Shown here piece by piece: positions 1-7,170 of a DNA stretch of 19,455 nucleotides. Both the position numbers and the translations under genes were made by a program. The notes below the pieces were generated by a model, which saw nothing but the letters and a program-made list of their open reading frames with translations, searched no databases and was not told the DNA's origin. The DNA is from Oscillospiraceae bacterium (GTDB lineage Bacteria > Bacillota > Clostridia > Oscillospirales > Ruminococcaceae), in contig DPBR01000014.1 of NCBI GenBank assembly GCA_003516865.1, positions 1 to 19,455 of the forward strand, written 5' to 3'. Every line of letters begins with the position of its first letter. Position 1 is the first letter of the stretch.

Positions 1-1
1 C

Positions 2-997
2 GCGGACGCGCTCCGCCTTACGCTTGTAACGGGAAATGAGCCCGGAAACGATATGCGCTGGACGGAAACGAAGCTTCTCAATTCCAGAAACTTCATCAAT
101 AAGCTCTGGAACGCATCGCGTTATATACTGATGAACCTGTCCGAGGACTTTGAAGCGGGCAATCTTCCCGAAAATTTGCCGATTGAGGACAAGTGGGTTC
201 TGTCACTGTACAACGATATGATAAAGAACGTCACGGCAAATCTCGAAGCCTATGAAATCGGCGTTGCCGTGGGCAATCTGTACGATTTTATCTGGGATAT
301 TTTCTGTGATTGGTATATCGAGCTTACAAAGCCGAGAATAGCGGCGGGCGGCGAAACGGCGCTTGCGGCGCAGAAGGTTCTCGTGTTTATAATGACGGGC
401 GTTTTAAAGACGCTTCACCCGTTTATGCCGTTTGTAACGGAAGAAATCTGGCAGTCCATTCCGCACGGCGAAACCGAGAGCATAATGATGGCGAAGTGGT
501 GCGAATACGACGAAAAGCTTGCGTTTACCAAGGAGCAGGAGGACTTCTCGAAGATTGTCGGAGCAATCCGCGCTGTTCGCGTGAGGAGAAACGAGATGAA
601 CGTGCCTCCGTCGAAGAAAGTCACGATGATTGTGGAAACGAAGTTCGCGGAGCTTTTCACAAACAGCCGCGCGTTCTTTGAGAAACTCGCGGGCGCAGGC
701 GAATTTACGGTAACGGGCGAAGCGCCCTCCGCAGACGGAATGGCGACGGTTGTAACGGACGCGGCGAGAATATTTATGCCGATGGGCGAGCTTGTCGACA
801 AGGAAAAAGAGCTTGCGCGGCTTGAAAAGGAAAAGAAGGCGGCGCAGAAGGATATCGACTTCCTTTCGGGCAAGCTGAACAATCAGGGATTTCTTGCGAA
901 AGCGCCCGCAGCACAGATTGAGAACGAGCGCGCAAAGCTTGCAAAGGCTGAGGAAAAGATGGCGAAAATCAACGAGTCGATTGCAAGTTTGCAGTAA
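2..997 (+). CDS. valS: Valyl-tRNA synthetase, C-terminal part (5' end outside window)
   Basis: Class I aminoacyl-tRNA synthetase that charges tRNA-Val with valine in the cytoplasm. The reading frame is open from base 2, so the gene is cut by the window edge and only the last 331 residues are seen. The first visible residues (ADALRLTLVTGNEPGNDMRW) are the segment that normally follows the KMSKS loop in ValS, so the catalytic core lies just upstream. Next comes the helical anticodon-binding domain, including the typical stretch HPFMPFVTEEIWQSIP. The last ~70 residues are rich in Lys, Glu and Ala, with the spacing of the ValS C-terminal coiled coil that contacts the tRNA. A TAA stop ends the gene. 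No good T-tract terminator follows; a hairpin without a T run lies at 1027-1048. The family assignment is very secure. Confidence 0.96.
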   Translation, partial: ADALRLTLVTGNEPGNDMRWTETKLLNSRNFINKLWNASRYILMNLSEDFEAGNLPENLPIEDKWVLSLYNDMIKNVTANLEAYEIGVAVGNLYDFIWDIFCDWYIELTKPRIAAGGETALAAQKVLVFIMTGVLKTLHPFMPFVTEEIWQSIPHGETESIMMAKWCEYDEKLAFTKEQEDFSKIVGAIRAVRVRRNEMNVPPSKKVTMIVETKFAELFTNSRAFFEKLAGAGEFTVTGEAPSADGMATVVTDAARIFMPMGELVDKEKELARLEKEKKAAQKDIDFLSGKLNNQGFLAKAPAAQIENERAKLAKAEEKMAKINESIASLQ

Positions 998-1102
998 TTT
1001 CTCGGTTTAACGCGGTGAATTTCCGAGAATTGCGGTTTTCGGCAATTCCCGAAAATTTGCCGATTATGGACAGCAAAAATCGCGAAAAACGCTCTTTTTG
1101 CA

Positions 1103-1167
1103 GTATTTTGCAGTCAAAACCGCGCGAAAACGGCTCGATTTGCGGTAAAATGCAGTTGTTTTGAGCG
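1103..1167 (+). repeat. 65-bp direct repeat, copy 1
   Basis: Begins GTATTTTGCAG and ends TTGTTTTGAGCG. It matches 1308-1372 at 63 of 65 positions; the two differences are adjacent-but-one, just after the GCAG near the left end (TCAAAA against CCGAAA). It contains no ORF. The function is unknown. Confidence 0.9.
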
Positions 1168-1307
1168 TAAATCGCGCCGACTTCTCGGCTTAACGCGATA
1201 AGTGCAGAATGTCGAGATTTCGATAGTTTAGCGCACTGAAATACGCCGCAAAGAACGCTCTTTTTATCGTGAAAAACGCAGGAAAAGCGGAAAGTCCGCG
1301 ATTTGCG

Positions 1308-1372
1308 GTATTTTGCAGCCGAAACCGCGCGAAAACGGCTCGATTTGCGGTAAAATGCAGTTGTTTTGAGCG
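1308..1372 (+). repeat. 65-bp direct repeat, copy 2
   Basis: Second copy of the repeat at 1103-1167, starting 205 bp downstream of it and ending about 110 bp before the nucleotidyltransferase start. The near-identity without coding potential means recent duplication, conversion or selection on the sequence. Confidence 0.9.
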
Positions 1373-1484
1373 AAAATGACGGGCTGCTGTCGCGGAATTT
1401 CTGCGAAAAGCGGTTAATTACATTTAATGGAAGTAAGACGGAAATCGGAATTTTTGAAAAAATCGGAGTATAAAGGAGAGCATT

Positions 1485-2393
1485 ATGTCGGAGTTAACTT
1501 TAGTCGTATTGGCGGCGGGAATGGGCTCGCGCTATGCGAACGGAAACAGAATTAAACAGCTTGAACCGCTCGGTCCGAACGGCGAGCTTCTGATTGATTA
1601 TTCGGTTCACGACGCGGTGAAAAACGGCTTTACGAGAGTACTTTTCATTATCAGAAAGGACATCGAGGAGCTTTTTAAATCCACAATCGGCGACAGGATT
1701 TCACAGATTATAAAGACAGAATACGTCTTTCAGTCAACCGACAATCTCCCCGTGAGAAAAGGCGATTTTCCCGCGAGAACAAAGCCCTGGGGTACCGCGC
1801 AGGCGCTTTACTGCTGCAAGGACGCGCTTGACGGCGATTTCGCGGTAATCAACGCCGACGATTTCTACGGCGCGGAGGCGTTTTCGGCGCTCGCGGAGTT
1901 CTTCAGAAATCCCACGGCGGACGCCTGCTCGGTTGACTTTCGCCTCAAGAACACGCTCTCCGAAAACGGTCCCGTAAACCGCGGTATCTGCCGCACAAAC
2001 GCGGAGGGACTTCTCACTTCCGTTGAGGAAACAAAGCAGATTTCACGCGGCGAGGACGGCGTTATCCGCGGAAAATACGACGGATATGAGAAAATCCTCT
2101 GCGATAACGACACCACCTCTATGAGTATGTGGGGATTTAACGTTGGATTTATGGATATCCTCGCTCATCAGCTCAGGAAATTCCTGAATAATCTTCAGCC
2201 CGACGAGCTCAAATCTGAACTCACCATCGCCGACGCGGTAAGCCGTGAAATTCACTCGCGCGCCTACAAGGTCAAGGATATTCCGACCGACAGCCGCTGG
2301 TTCGGCATAACTTACGAAAGCGACGCCGCAGAAGCGAGAAATACGCTTTCAGAGTACGTTAAAAACGGCGTTTATTCATCGCCGCTCAGATAA
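1485..2393 (+). CDS. NTP_transferase-family nucleotidyltransferase
   Basis: Rossmann-type nucleotidyltransferase of the sugar-1-phosphate / phosphocholine activating superfamily (NTP + phosphorylated substrate gives NDP-substrate + PPi), acting in the cytoplasm. The N-terminus carries the nucleotide-binding signature LVVLAAGMGSRY (residues 6-17) with the basic residue K24. The metal-binding Asp lies in FAVINADDFYG (119-129). The 302-residue length fits a single catalytic domain with no left-handed beta-helix, so it is not GlmU. An AGGAG site at 1474-1478 supports the ATG. It is the first gene of a unit, with 28 nt before the HD-GYP gene and a kinase-like gene third. That pairing recalls LicC/LicA-type activation of a small phosphorylated molecule (inference). 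The substrate cannot be read from the sequence; UDP-glucose-type sugars are the main alternative. Confidence 0.85.
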   Translation: MSELTLVVLAAGMGSRYANGNRIKQLEPLGPNGELLIDYSVHDAVKNGFTRVLFIIRKDIEELFKSTIGDRISQIIKTEYVFQSTDNLPVRKGDFPARTKPWGTAQALYCCKDALDGDFAVINADDFYGAEAFSALAEFFRNPTADACSVDFRLKNTLSENGPVNRGICRTNAEGLLTSVEETKQISRGEDGVIRGKYDGYEKILCDNDTTSMSMWGFNVGFMDILAHQLRKFLNNLQPDELKSELTIADAVSREIHSRAYKVKDIPTDSRWFGITYESDAAEARNTLSEYVKNGVYSSPLR

Positions 2394-2421
2394 ATCGGTT
2401 AATCGCAGTTGAGGGTAATAT

Positions 2422-3552
2422 ATGCTGATTGTTTCGGTTGATAAGCTCCGCGAGGGTATGCAGCTTGCGGACGATGTTTACTCCACAAGCGCAACGGAGT
2501 ATAGGCTGCTGTATGAAAAAGGACGCTTTCTTTCGTATGCAATGATTGAAACGCTCCGAAAGTGCGGAATTAAGACGGTGAATATAGTCGGGAAAGGCAT
2601 TGAGGGCATTTCTGCGAATACGCGCGGCGAAAAGTCCGCCGTCAGGAAATATAAGCGTCCCGAAAGGGTTATCAATCAGAATATCACTCACGCCCTAACC
2701 GACCTCAACGAGATTTTCGACGGCGGTTCGGAGGGCATAAAGGAGCTTTCTATAGCTTCCGCACAGCGCGTTGACAGCATCGCCGACAACATCATTTCCG
2801 ATATCACGGGGAACTCCGATTTCCTCGCAAATCAGATGATTGCGCTTCAGAACTATGACGATTATACCTATAAACACTGCCTGCGCGTGGCAATGCTCGC
2901 GGCGGGAGTTTGTGAGGAAATCGGGCTTTCGGAAGGCGAAACGAAGGAAGTCGTTGTTGCGGGGCTGCTTCACGATATCGGTAAGTCAAACATCGACCAC
3001 GATATCATAATTAAGCCGGGAAAGCTCACCGAAACAGAATTTGAGGAGATTAAGCGCCACCCGCTTATCGGTTACAATATCCTCAAAGTCGGCGGTCATT
3101 TCAGCCCGAACGTGCTTTCGGGAGTGCTTTTTCATCAGGAAAAATTTGACGGTTCGGGGTATCCAACGGGTATTTCCGGAAAGAAAATCCCGCTTGTCGC
3201 GAGAATTTTGAGCATCTGCGACGTCTTTGACGCGCTCACTTCAAACCGTCCGTACAGAAAACCGTGGTCTGTCGCGGAAACCGAAGAATATATCCTCGGC
3301 GGCAGCGGAACGCATTTCGACCTCGACGTTACAAAGGCGTTTCTCCGCGCGTATAACCCGTATCCCGTGGGTACGCTCGTTTCGCTTTCGGACGGACGGC
3401 ACGGCTCGATTGTCAAAAATAACGAAAATGTTCTTCGTCCTGTTGTCCGTATTATGGGAGGCACTGGCGGCGAGGAAATCGACCTTATGAACGATTTCCG
3501 CTTCCTCACGCTCTCGGTTACGGGACTTTATGAGGGCGATATCGATGAATAA
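2422..3552 (+). CDS. HD-GYP domain protein, probable c-di-GMP phosphodiesterase
   Basis: HD-GYP proteins hydrolyse the second messenger c-di-GMP, generally to pGpG or GMP, using two or three metal ions. The 376-residue protein has an N-terminal region of ~130 residues of the kind often found before HD-GYP domains (MLIVSVDKLREGMQLADDVY). The HD-GYP domain follows: H152, the HD pair in GLLHDIGK (H184-D185), H213 in RHPLIGYNIL, then FHQEKFDGSGYPTG (237-250) and CDVFDALTSNRPYRKP. The usual HHE reads HQE, so Q239 stands at a position that can bind a third metal. A C-terminal ~65-residue beta-rich tail follows. There is no signal peptide, membrane segment or receiver domain, so it is cytoplasmic and its input is unclear. 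GAGGG at 2411-2415 sits 6 nt before the ATG. The next gene starts 17 nt after the stop. Confidence 0.92.
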   Translation: MLIVSVDKLREGMQLADDVYSTSATEYRLLYEKGRFLSYAMIETLRKCGIKTVNIVGKGIEGISANTRGEKSAVRKYKRPERVINQNITHALTDLNEIFDGGSEGIKELSIASAQRVDSIADNIISDITGNSDFLANQMIALQNYDDYTYKHCLRVAMLAAGVCEEIGLSEGETKEVVVAGLLHDIGKSNIDHDIIIKPGKLTETEFEEIKRHPLIGYNILKVGGHFSPNVLSGVLFHQEKFDGSGYPTGISGKKIPLVARILSICDVFDALTSNRPYRKPWSVAETEEYILGGSGTHFDLDVTKAFLRAYNPYPVGTLVSLSDGRHGSIVKNNENVLRPVVRIMGGTGGEEIDLMNDFRFLTLSVTGLYEGDIDE

Positions 3553-3569
3553 ACAGGGAGGCTTTGGTT

Positions 3570-4322
3570 ATGGAACTGAAAAAATTGATTTCGGACAGCG
3601 CGAAGGTTTCGGTTTTCGAGCGCGGCGATAAGTGCGTGAAGGTGTTCAAAGAACCCGACGAGCCGAAAAGCGTTGTGTTTTACGAGGCGCTTACTCATAC
3701 GAGAGTCGAGGAAACCGGCTTTGCGAAAATGTCCGAGATTATCGGCGCTGTTAAAGAGGACGGCAAATGGGCGCTCGAATATACCTTTATAAAGGGAAAA
3801 ACGCTCGATGAGATGATGCGCGAAGAACCGCGCTCCGAGGAGCTTCTCGGAAAAATGGCGGATTTGCATATCGAGGTTAACGCGCTGCGTTCGGGCAAGC
3901 TCAGCCGCCTCAAGGACTATCTCAAGCGCTCAATCGAGGGTCTTGACATAATCGACGATGTAAAAAAATACGAGCTTCTCACGAAGCTTTCGGGTATGGA
4001 GGACGCGGCGGCGGTCTGCCACGGCGAGTTTATGCCCGAAAATATTATCGTAAACGACAAGGGAATGTTCGTTGTGGATTGGTTCAAAGCAAAGCAGGGA
4101 AATCCGCTTGCGGACGCGGCAAGAACTTATCTCGGCTTCTGCCTCAGACACCGCACGGAAAGCGCGGAAAAATACTTGAGAATATACTGCGAAAAGGCGG
4201 GCGCAGACCCGAAAAAAGTCCGCGAGTGGCTTCCTATTGTCGCTGCGGCGCAGCTTAAATTCAAGCGTCCCGAAGAGCGCGAGCTGCTTCTCACCTGGAT
4301 TGACGTCGCGGATTATCTGTGA
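3570..4322 (+). CDS. APH-fold phosphotransferase (aminoglycoside/choline kinase-like)
   Basis: Small kinase-like protein of 250 residues with the aminoglycoside/choline phosphotransferase fold. The N-lobe is short (VSVFERGDKCVKVFKEP, with a candidate ATP-binding Lys). The C-lobe has the Brenner-type loop VCHGEFMPENIIV (149-161) and the metal-binding VVDWFKAKQGNPLADAAR (168-185, D170). In the family the loop is normally HGDxxxxN. Here the catalytic Asp is Glu (E153), while N158 and the later Asp are kept. It resembles the small kinases of family TIGR02172, whose substrate is unknown. I chose ATG 3570 because GGGAGG at 3556-3561 lies 8 nt upstream; a TTG at 3564 is too close to it. It is the last gene of the three-gene cassette, and its 3' end overlaps the convergent HD gene by 10 nt. 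It may phosphorylate the molecule activated by the nucleotidyltransferase (inference). Confidence 0.78.
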   Translation: MELKKLISDSAKVSVFERGDKCVKVFKEPDEPKSVVFYEALTHTRVEETGFAKMSEIIGAVKEDGKWALEYTFIKGKTLDEMMREEPRSEELLGKMADLHIEVNALRSGKLSRLKDYLKRSIEGLDIIDDVKKYELLTKLSGMEDAAAVCHGEFMPENIIVNDKGMFVVDWFKAKQGNPLADAARTYLGFCLRHRTESAEKYLRIYCEKAGADPKKVREWLPIVAAAQLKFKRPEERELLLTWIDVADYL

Positions 4323-4807
4323 GATTTGCGTTTTATCGCCGCTGACGCTATTTCAGCAACGGCGCAGAATTTGTCTACGAACGTTATCACAAACGTTTCG
4401 CTGTGACGCGGAAAATTCTTCGTCAGCGGCCACATATGGCAGACTATCATATCGCCCTCAAGCTCGCTTATCGGGAAAAGCTCCGAGGCGTTGCTGAACG
4501 CGATTATCGGGTGAGCCGTGACGTGAGCGCCCTTGAAATCGGACTTTTTCCGCGTTTGCCTGTCGTAGAAGAAAAAGTCGTGCAAAAGTCCCGCCCGCGC
4601 GCCGGATTTTGCGTCAAGACCGAGCTTCCGGCATATCAGAAAGTTATAATAGGACACGTTCAGACAGTGCTGAAAACGGCTTGTTCCGAGATGATGCGGA
4701 TAATTCTTCAGCCGCTCTACGCTTGCGTTTTCCAGAATGTCGCTTATGCAGCCGTAAAACTCGGCGTTTTCGGTTAGGTTTTTCTTCGACAATATCGCTT
4801 TCAGCAT
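4313..4807 (-). CDS. Small HD-domain phosphohydrolase
   Basis: A 164-residue protein with the metal-binding pattern of HD hydrolases: H47 (RFQHCLNVS), the pair H76-D77 (AGLLHDFFFYD), further histidines H99 (AHPIIA) and H124 (VCHMWPLT), and D145 (FVDKFCA). Such proteins remove phosphate from nucleotides or related small molecules in the cytoplasm. The substrate cannot be told here. It has no GYP segment, so it is not a second HD-GYP enzyme. The minus-strand start is supported by GGAG (plus positions 4817-4820) 9 nt upstream, and by a consensus-spaced promoter. The gene converges on the kinase-like gene and overlaps its last 10 nt, and I see no terminator between them. Confidence 0.8.
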   Translation of the reverse strand: MLKAILSKKNLTENAEFYGCISDILENASVERLKNYPHHLGTSRFQHCLNVSYYNFLICRKLGLDAKSGARAGLLHDFFFYDRQTRKKSDFKGAHVTAHPIIAFSNASELFPISELEGDMIVCHMWPLTKNFPRHSETFVITFVDKFCAVAEIASAAIKRKSHR

Positions 4808-4826
4808 TTATTTCATCTCCGCTTTG

Positions 4827-4843
4827 TTAAGTGTGTAACTTAA
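4827..4843. promoter_or_regulatory. Candidate operator dyad at the HD-gene transcription start
   Basis: TTAAGTGTGTAACTTAA has 6-bp arms (TTAAGT/ACTTAA) around a 5-nt centre. It touches the -10 box of the HD-gene promoter and covers the expected start site, which is a classic place for a repressor. No regulator can be assigned. Confidence 0.35.
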
Positions 4844-4871
4844 TTTTAGCAGGTTTGCGCGGATTATTCAA
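4843..4871 (-). promoter_or_regulatory. Sigma-A type promoter of the small HD gene
   Basis: On the minus strand the -35 is TTGAAT (plus 4866-4871) and the -10 is TAAAAT (plus 4843-4848), with a 17-nt spacer. Transcription would begin near 4836, giving a leader of about 30 nt. Confidence 0.6.
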
Positions 4872-4987
4872 TGGAAATAATTCCCGATGTGTAATTGATG
4901 TAAGCGATTACATAATAATTTGCTTAAAATACAAGCTAAATTTGGGGCAAAATTTACCTGAAATTTGATTTTGCGGTGAATTATCGA

Positions 4988-5014
4988 GATTTTTGTGCAA
5001 TTTCCACAAAAATC
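4988..5014. promoter_or_regulatory. AT-rich inverted repeat between divergent promoters
   Basis: GATTTTTGTG (4988-4997) is perfectly complementary to CACAAAAATC (5005-5014) across a 7-nt loop. It lies about 40 bp upstream of the -35 box of the SNF2-like/GHKL operon and about 120 bp upstream of the HD-gene promoter. It could be a protein site; no transcription unit ends here, so a terminator is unlikely. Confidence 0.3.
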
Positions 5015-5052
5015 GCTCTGATATTTTTCTAACATTAGGGGTTTTGACATAC

Positions 5053-5081
5053 TTGTAATAATTCGATATTTGGTGTATAAT
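5053..5081 (+). promoter_or_regulatory. Promoter of the SNF2-like/GHKL operon
   Basis: TTGTAA (5053-5058), a 17-nt spacer and a perfect TATAAT (5076-5081). Transcription would start near 5088, leaving a leader of about 58 nt before the TTG start. A small hairpin (about 5105-5124, stem AGTCGG/CCGATT) followed by TTTTA lies in this leader. Confidence 0.65.
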
Positions 5082-5145
5082 TATAAATGTATCAAATTAT
5101 ATTCTGAGTCGGCGAAATATCCGATTTTTATGGGGGTGCGTTATA

Positions 5146-7098
5146 TTGAGCAACTTTAAATGGCTTCCGCTTGGCGGACTGAACTTGTCCGCGGCTAATC
5201 TCGCTGCGGCGGAAAAACTCAGGAGGTTCGGATTCGCGATTAACTGCGGTGAGTTCGGCTCGGAAAAGTACACGAAATCCGCGCTTTGCGTCTATGACGT
5301 TCTCGCAGAACAGGAAACTCCGAATATTCTCATTGTTACGCGTCAGAGCGAAATGTACAACTGGTACAGATTCCTCCTTACAAGTATCGGCGCGGACTTT
5401 AAAATGGTTTCCGGCGCGGCTAATTCCCTCCTCTACTTCTATGCGGAGAGCGCGGGACTTTACCTCATTTCACGCGAAACGCTGTTCGGGGATAACGTCC
5501 TTAAACATAAGGCGGGAAGCGATTTTAAGTGGAATCTTATCATAATCGACGAGGAACTTTCCGCGGGCGTTCCGAAATATGCCGATTATAAGAAAAATAT
5601 CGTCTGGAAGAGCGACAGGCTTCTCGTAAACGCGCCCTTCCCAGCGAAAACCGCAAACGATAAGACCGAACTTGCGGAACTCGTAAGAAGCGTTCTCTCG
5701 GACGAGAACAAGGCTTCCGCAGCGTTTAGTCTGGGTTTTGACGAAACAGCCTGCGAGCTTCGCGAAAACAGCCCCGTTATGCGCTATTTCGCAAACGCGG
5801 TTTACGGCGGACTAAAGCGCGACGTTTCGTTCGCCGATTACGGATTTGAGGATACCGTTCTTACATATTTCCGCAGAAAAGTCGACCTCAAGACAGGACT
5901 TCCCGCTTACAGCGCGGGCGGAAACGTCTTTGAACAGTATGACTGCGACAAGAATGAAACGGAAAAGAAGATTTATCAGAAATCTTTCTTCTCGCGCTCC
6001 GACGTCGAGGATTTGAGAGGGTTTGATAAGAAGCTTGACGCGCTTATGAAAACGGTCGGCGATATCCTTGACGACGACGAGGACGCGCGCATAATGATTT
6101 ACTGCTGCAACAAAAACACTGTTGAATACCTCAGAAAAGCGCTTGTTTGCGTTTATGGAGCGGACGTAAGCGTGATGAGAGGCGAACTTATCATCAACGG
6201 CGCCATCAAGAGAAAGCTCACGAACCGTCAGGACGACGAAATGGCGAAAATTACCATCGGAACGGATATGCTCGGAACGTTTGTAGACGGACCGGATAAT
6301 GTGAATTATGTGCTCAACTATGAGCTTCCCGATTCTCCCGCCGTTCTGGAAAGAAGAATGACGCGTCACGGAGCGAAAAAAGAGGCAGGCAGAAAGTTTA
6401 TCCTCTTCCGCGACAAAAACGGCGTTTTTGATACGCCGATGCTTGAAAAAACGCTGTTTCTGAAGCTTGGCGACGGCTTCAGCGGAGAACTTCCCACAAG
6501 AAATATCCTTCTTGATATCAAGGAAAAGGGCGAAATTCTCAGCGACCTTATCAAGGACCTCAGATATATCAAGGGTTATTCAGACGAGGTTGAAAACTGC
6601 GCGGACCTTATCAAGAGAGTTAAAATCGAATATATCGTTCCCGAAACGAACGATATTTCAAACGCGAAACAGCTGAACGATTTCGCCGATGATAAGCTGA
6701 GAGGCTTGTATAGGCTTTTCGGGCTTTCGGACAGTTCTCAGGCAGGCGATATCGCCGCCGCTGTGAACGAATTAAGCGGTCTGTGCATTATCGGCAAGGA
6801 CGGTAAGCTTGAAAAATCAAAGAAGTGCGCGGAAGCCGCAGCGACTTTCGGCGGCGAGGATTATCTCAATCTTCCGTTCGCAAAGGAAGCGGTCGGAGGT
6901 CTTGCAGAGGGCAAGGCGCAGATTGACGAGCTTCATAAGGGCGCGGATTTCCACCTCAAAATCAAGCAGGAAATCTCCGAGCTTAACGACAGTATTCAGT
7001 ATCCCGTGCTTTACGGTATCTGGAAGTATCGTGCAAAGGAACAGGATTCCGACCACACTTTCAAGGATTATATCAAAATATATAACGACGGAATTTGA
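5146..7098 (+). CDS. SNF2-like superfamily 2 helicase-related protein with degenerate Walker A
   Basis: A 650-residue protein whose order of motifs follows SNF2/SF2 ATPases. Motif I region: CGEFGSEKYTKSAL (34-47), which lacks the GK[ST] of a working P-loop. Motif Ia: NILIVTRQSEMYNWYRFL (60-77). Motif II: LIIIDEEL (131-138), with the DE pair kept. Motif III-like: LLVNAPFPAK (159-168). In the second RecA domain: RIMIYCCNKNTVEYLRKAL (315-333), motif V-like ITIGTDMLGTFVDGP and VNYVLNYELPDSP (369-397), and a reduced motif VI LERRMTRHG (401-409), where QRxGRxxR would be expected. Residues 430-650 match nothing I recognise. The TTG start is chosen because GGGGGTG at 5132-5138 lies 7 nt upstream. It is first in a two-gene operon with the GHKL protein, 72 nt apart. 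Function unknown; DNA translocase, scaffold or regulatory partner are all possible. Confidence 0.75.
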   Translation: MSNFKWLPLGGLNLSAANLAAAEKLRRFGFAINCGEFGSEKYTKSALCVYDVLAEQETPNILIVTRQSEMYNWYRFLLTSIGADFKMVSGAANSLLYFYAESAGLYLISRETLFGDNVLKHKAGSDFKWNLIIIDEELSAGVPKYADYKKNIVWKSDRLLVNAPFPAKTANDKTELAELVRSVLSDENKASAAFSLGFDETACELRENSPVMRYFANAVYGGLKRDVSFADYGFEDTVLTYFRRKVDLKTGLPAYSAGGNVFEQYDCDKNETEKKIYQKSFFSRSDVEDLRGFDKKLDALMKTVGDILDDDEDARIMIYCCNKNTVEYLRKALVCVYGADVSVMRGELIINGAIKRKLTNRQDDEMAKITIGTDMLGTFVDGPDNVNYVLNYELPDSPAVLERRMTRHGAKKEAGRKFILFRDKNGVFDTPMLEKTLFLKLGDGFSGELPTRNILLDIKEKGEILSDLIKDLRYIKGYSDEVENCADLIKRVKIEYIVPETNDISNAKQLNDFADDKLRGLYRLFGLSDSSQAGDIAAAVNELSGLCIIGKDGKLEKSKKCAEAAATFGGEDYLNLPFAKEAVGGLAEGKAQIDELHKGADFHLKIKQEISELNDSIQYPVLYGIWKYRAKEQDSDHTFKDYIKIYNDGI

Positions 7099-7122
7099 CG
7101 GCTGTTTGCCGCAGATTAACCT

Positions 7123-7154
7123 TCCGCGCGGGACTGTCCGAGAAACAGCGCGGA
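7123..7154 (+). promoter_or_regulatory. Hairpin in the intergenic gap before the GHKL gene
   Basis: TCCGCGC (7123-7129) pairs with GCGCGGA (7148-7154); an inner CTGT/ACAG pairing is an alternative fold. It ends 3 nt before the GAGGGG ribosome site (7158-7163), so it could tune translation or mRNA processing between the two genes. There is no T tract, so it is not a terminator. Confidence 0.4.
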
Positions 7155-7170
7155 GAAGAGGGGTTTTGTA

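Larger units (their letters stand above)
998..1484. other. 487-nt non-coding region with repeats
   Basis: No ORF with coding character lies between valS and the nucleotidyltransferase gene. The stretch holds two 65-bp near-identical repeats (listed separately), shorter echoes of the same words such as TCTCGGTTTAACGCG (1000-1014) and TCTCGGCTTAACGCG (1183-1197), and AACGCTCTTTTT at 1088-1099 and 1254-1265. It also has a hairpin with GAATTGC (1027-1033) pairing with GCAATTC (1042-1048). The offsets between the pairs differ (183, 166, 205), so this is a diverged duplication and not a clean tandem array. I see no convincing promoter for the next gene. Confidence 0.6.

Noticed and set aside
415..882. 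155-codon minus-strand frame inside valS
   Set aside because: Ser/Phe-rich shadow of the Lys/Glu-rich valS C-terminus.
1103..1372. CRISPR-like array
   Set aside because: Only two copies, 65 bp each, with a long spacing and no cas genes.
5044..5081. Perfect TTGACA at 5044-5049 as the -35 for the TATAAT at 5076
   Set aside because: The spacing is 26 nt, too long. TTGTAA at 5053 gives the proper 17 nt, so it was preferred.
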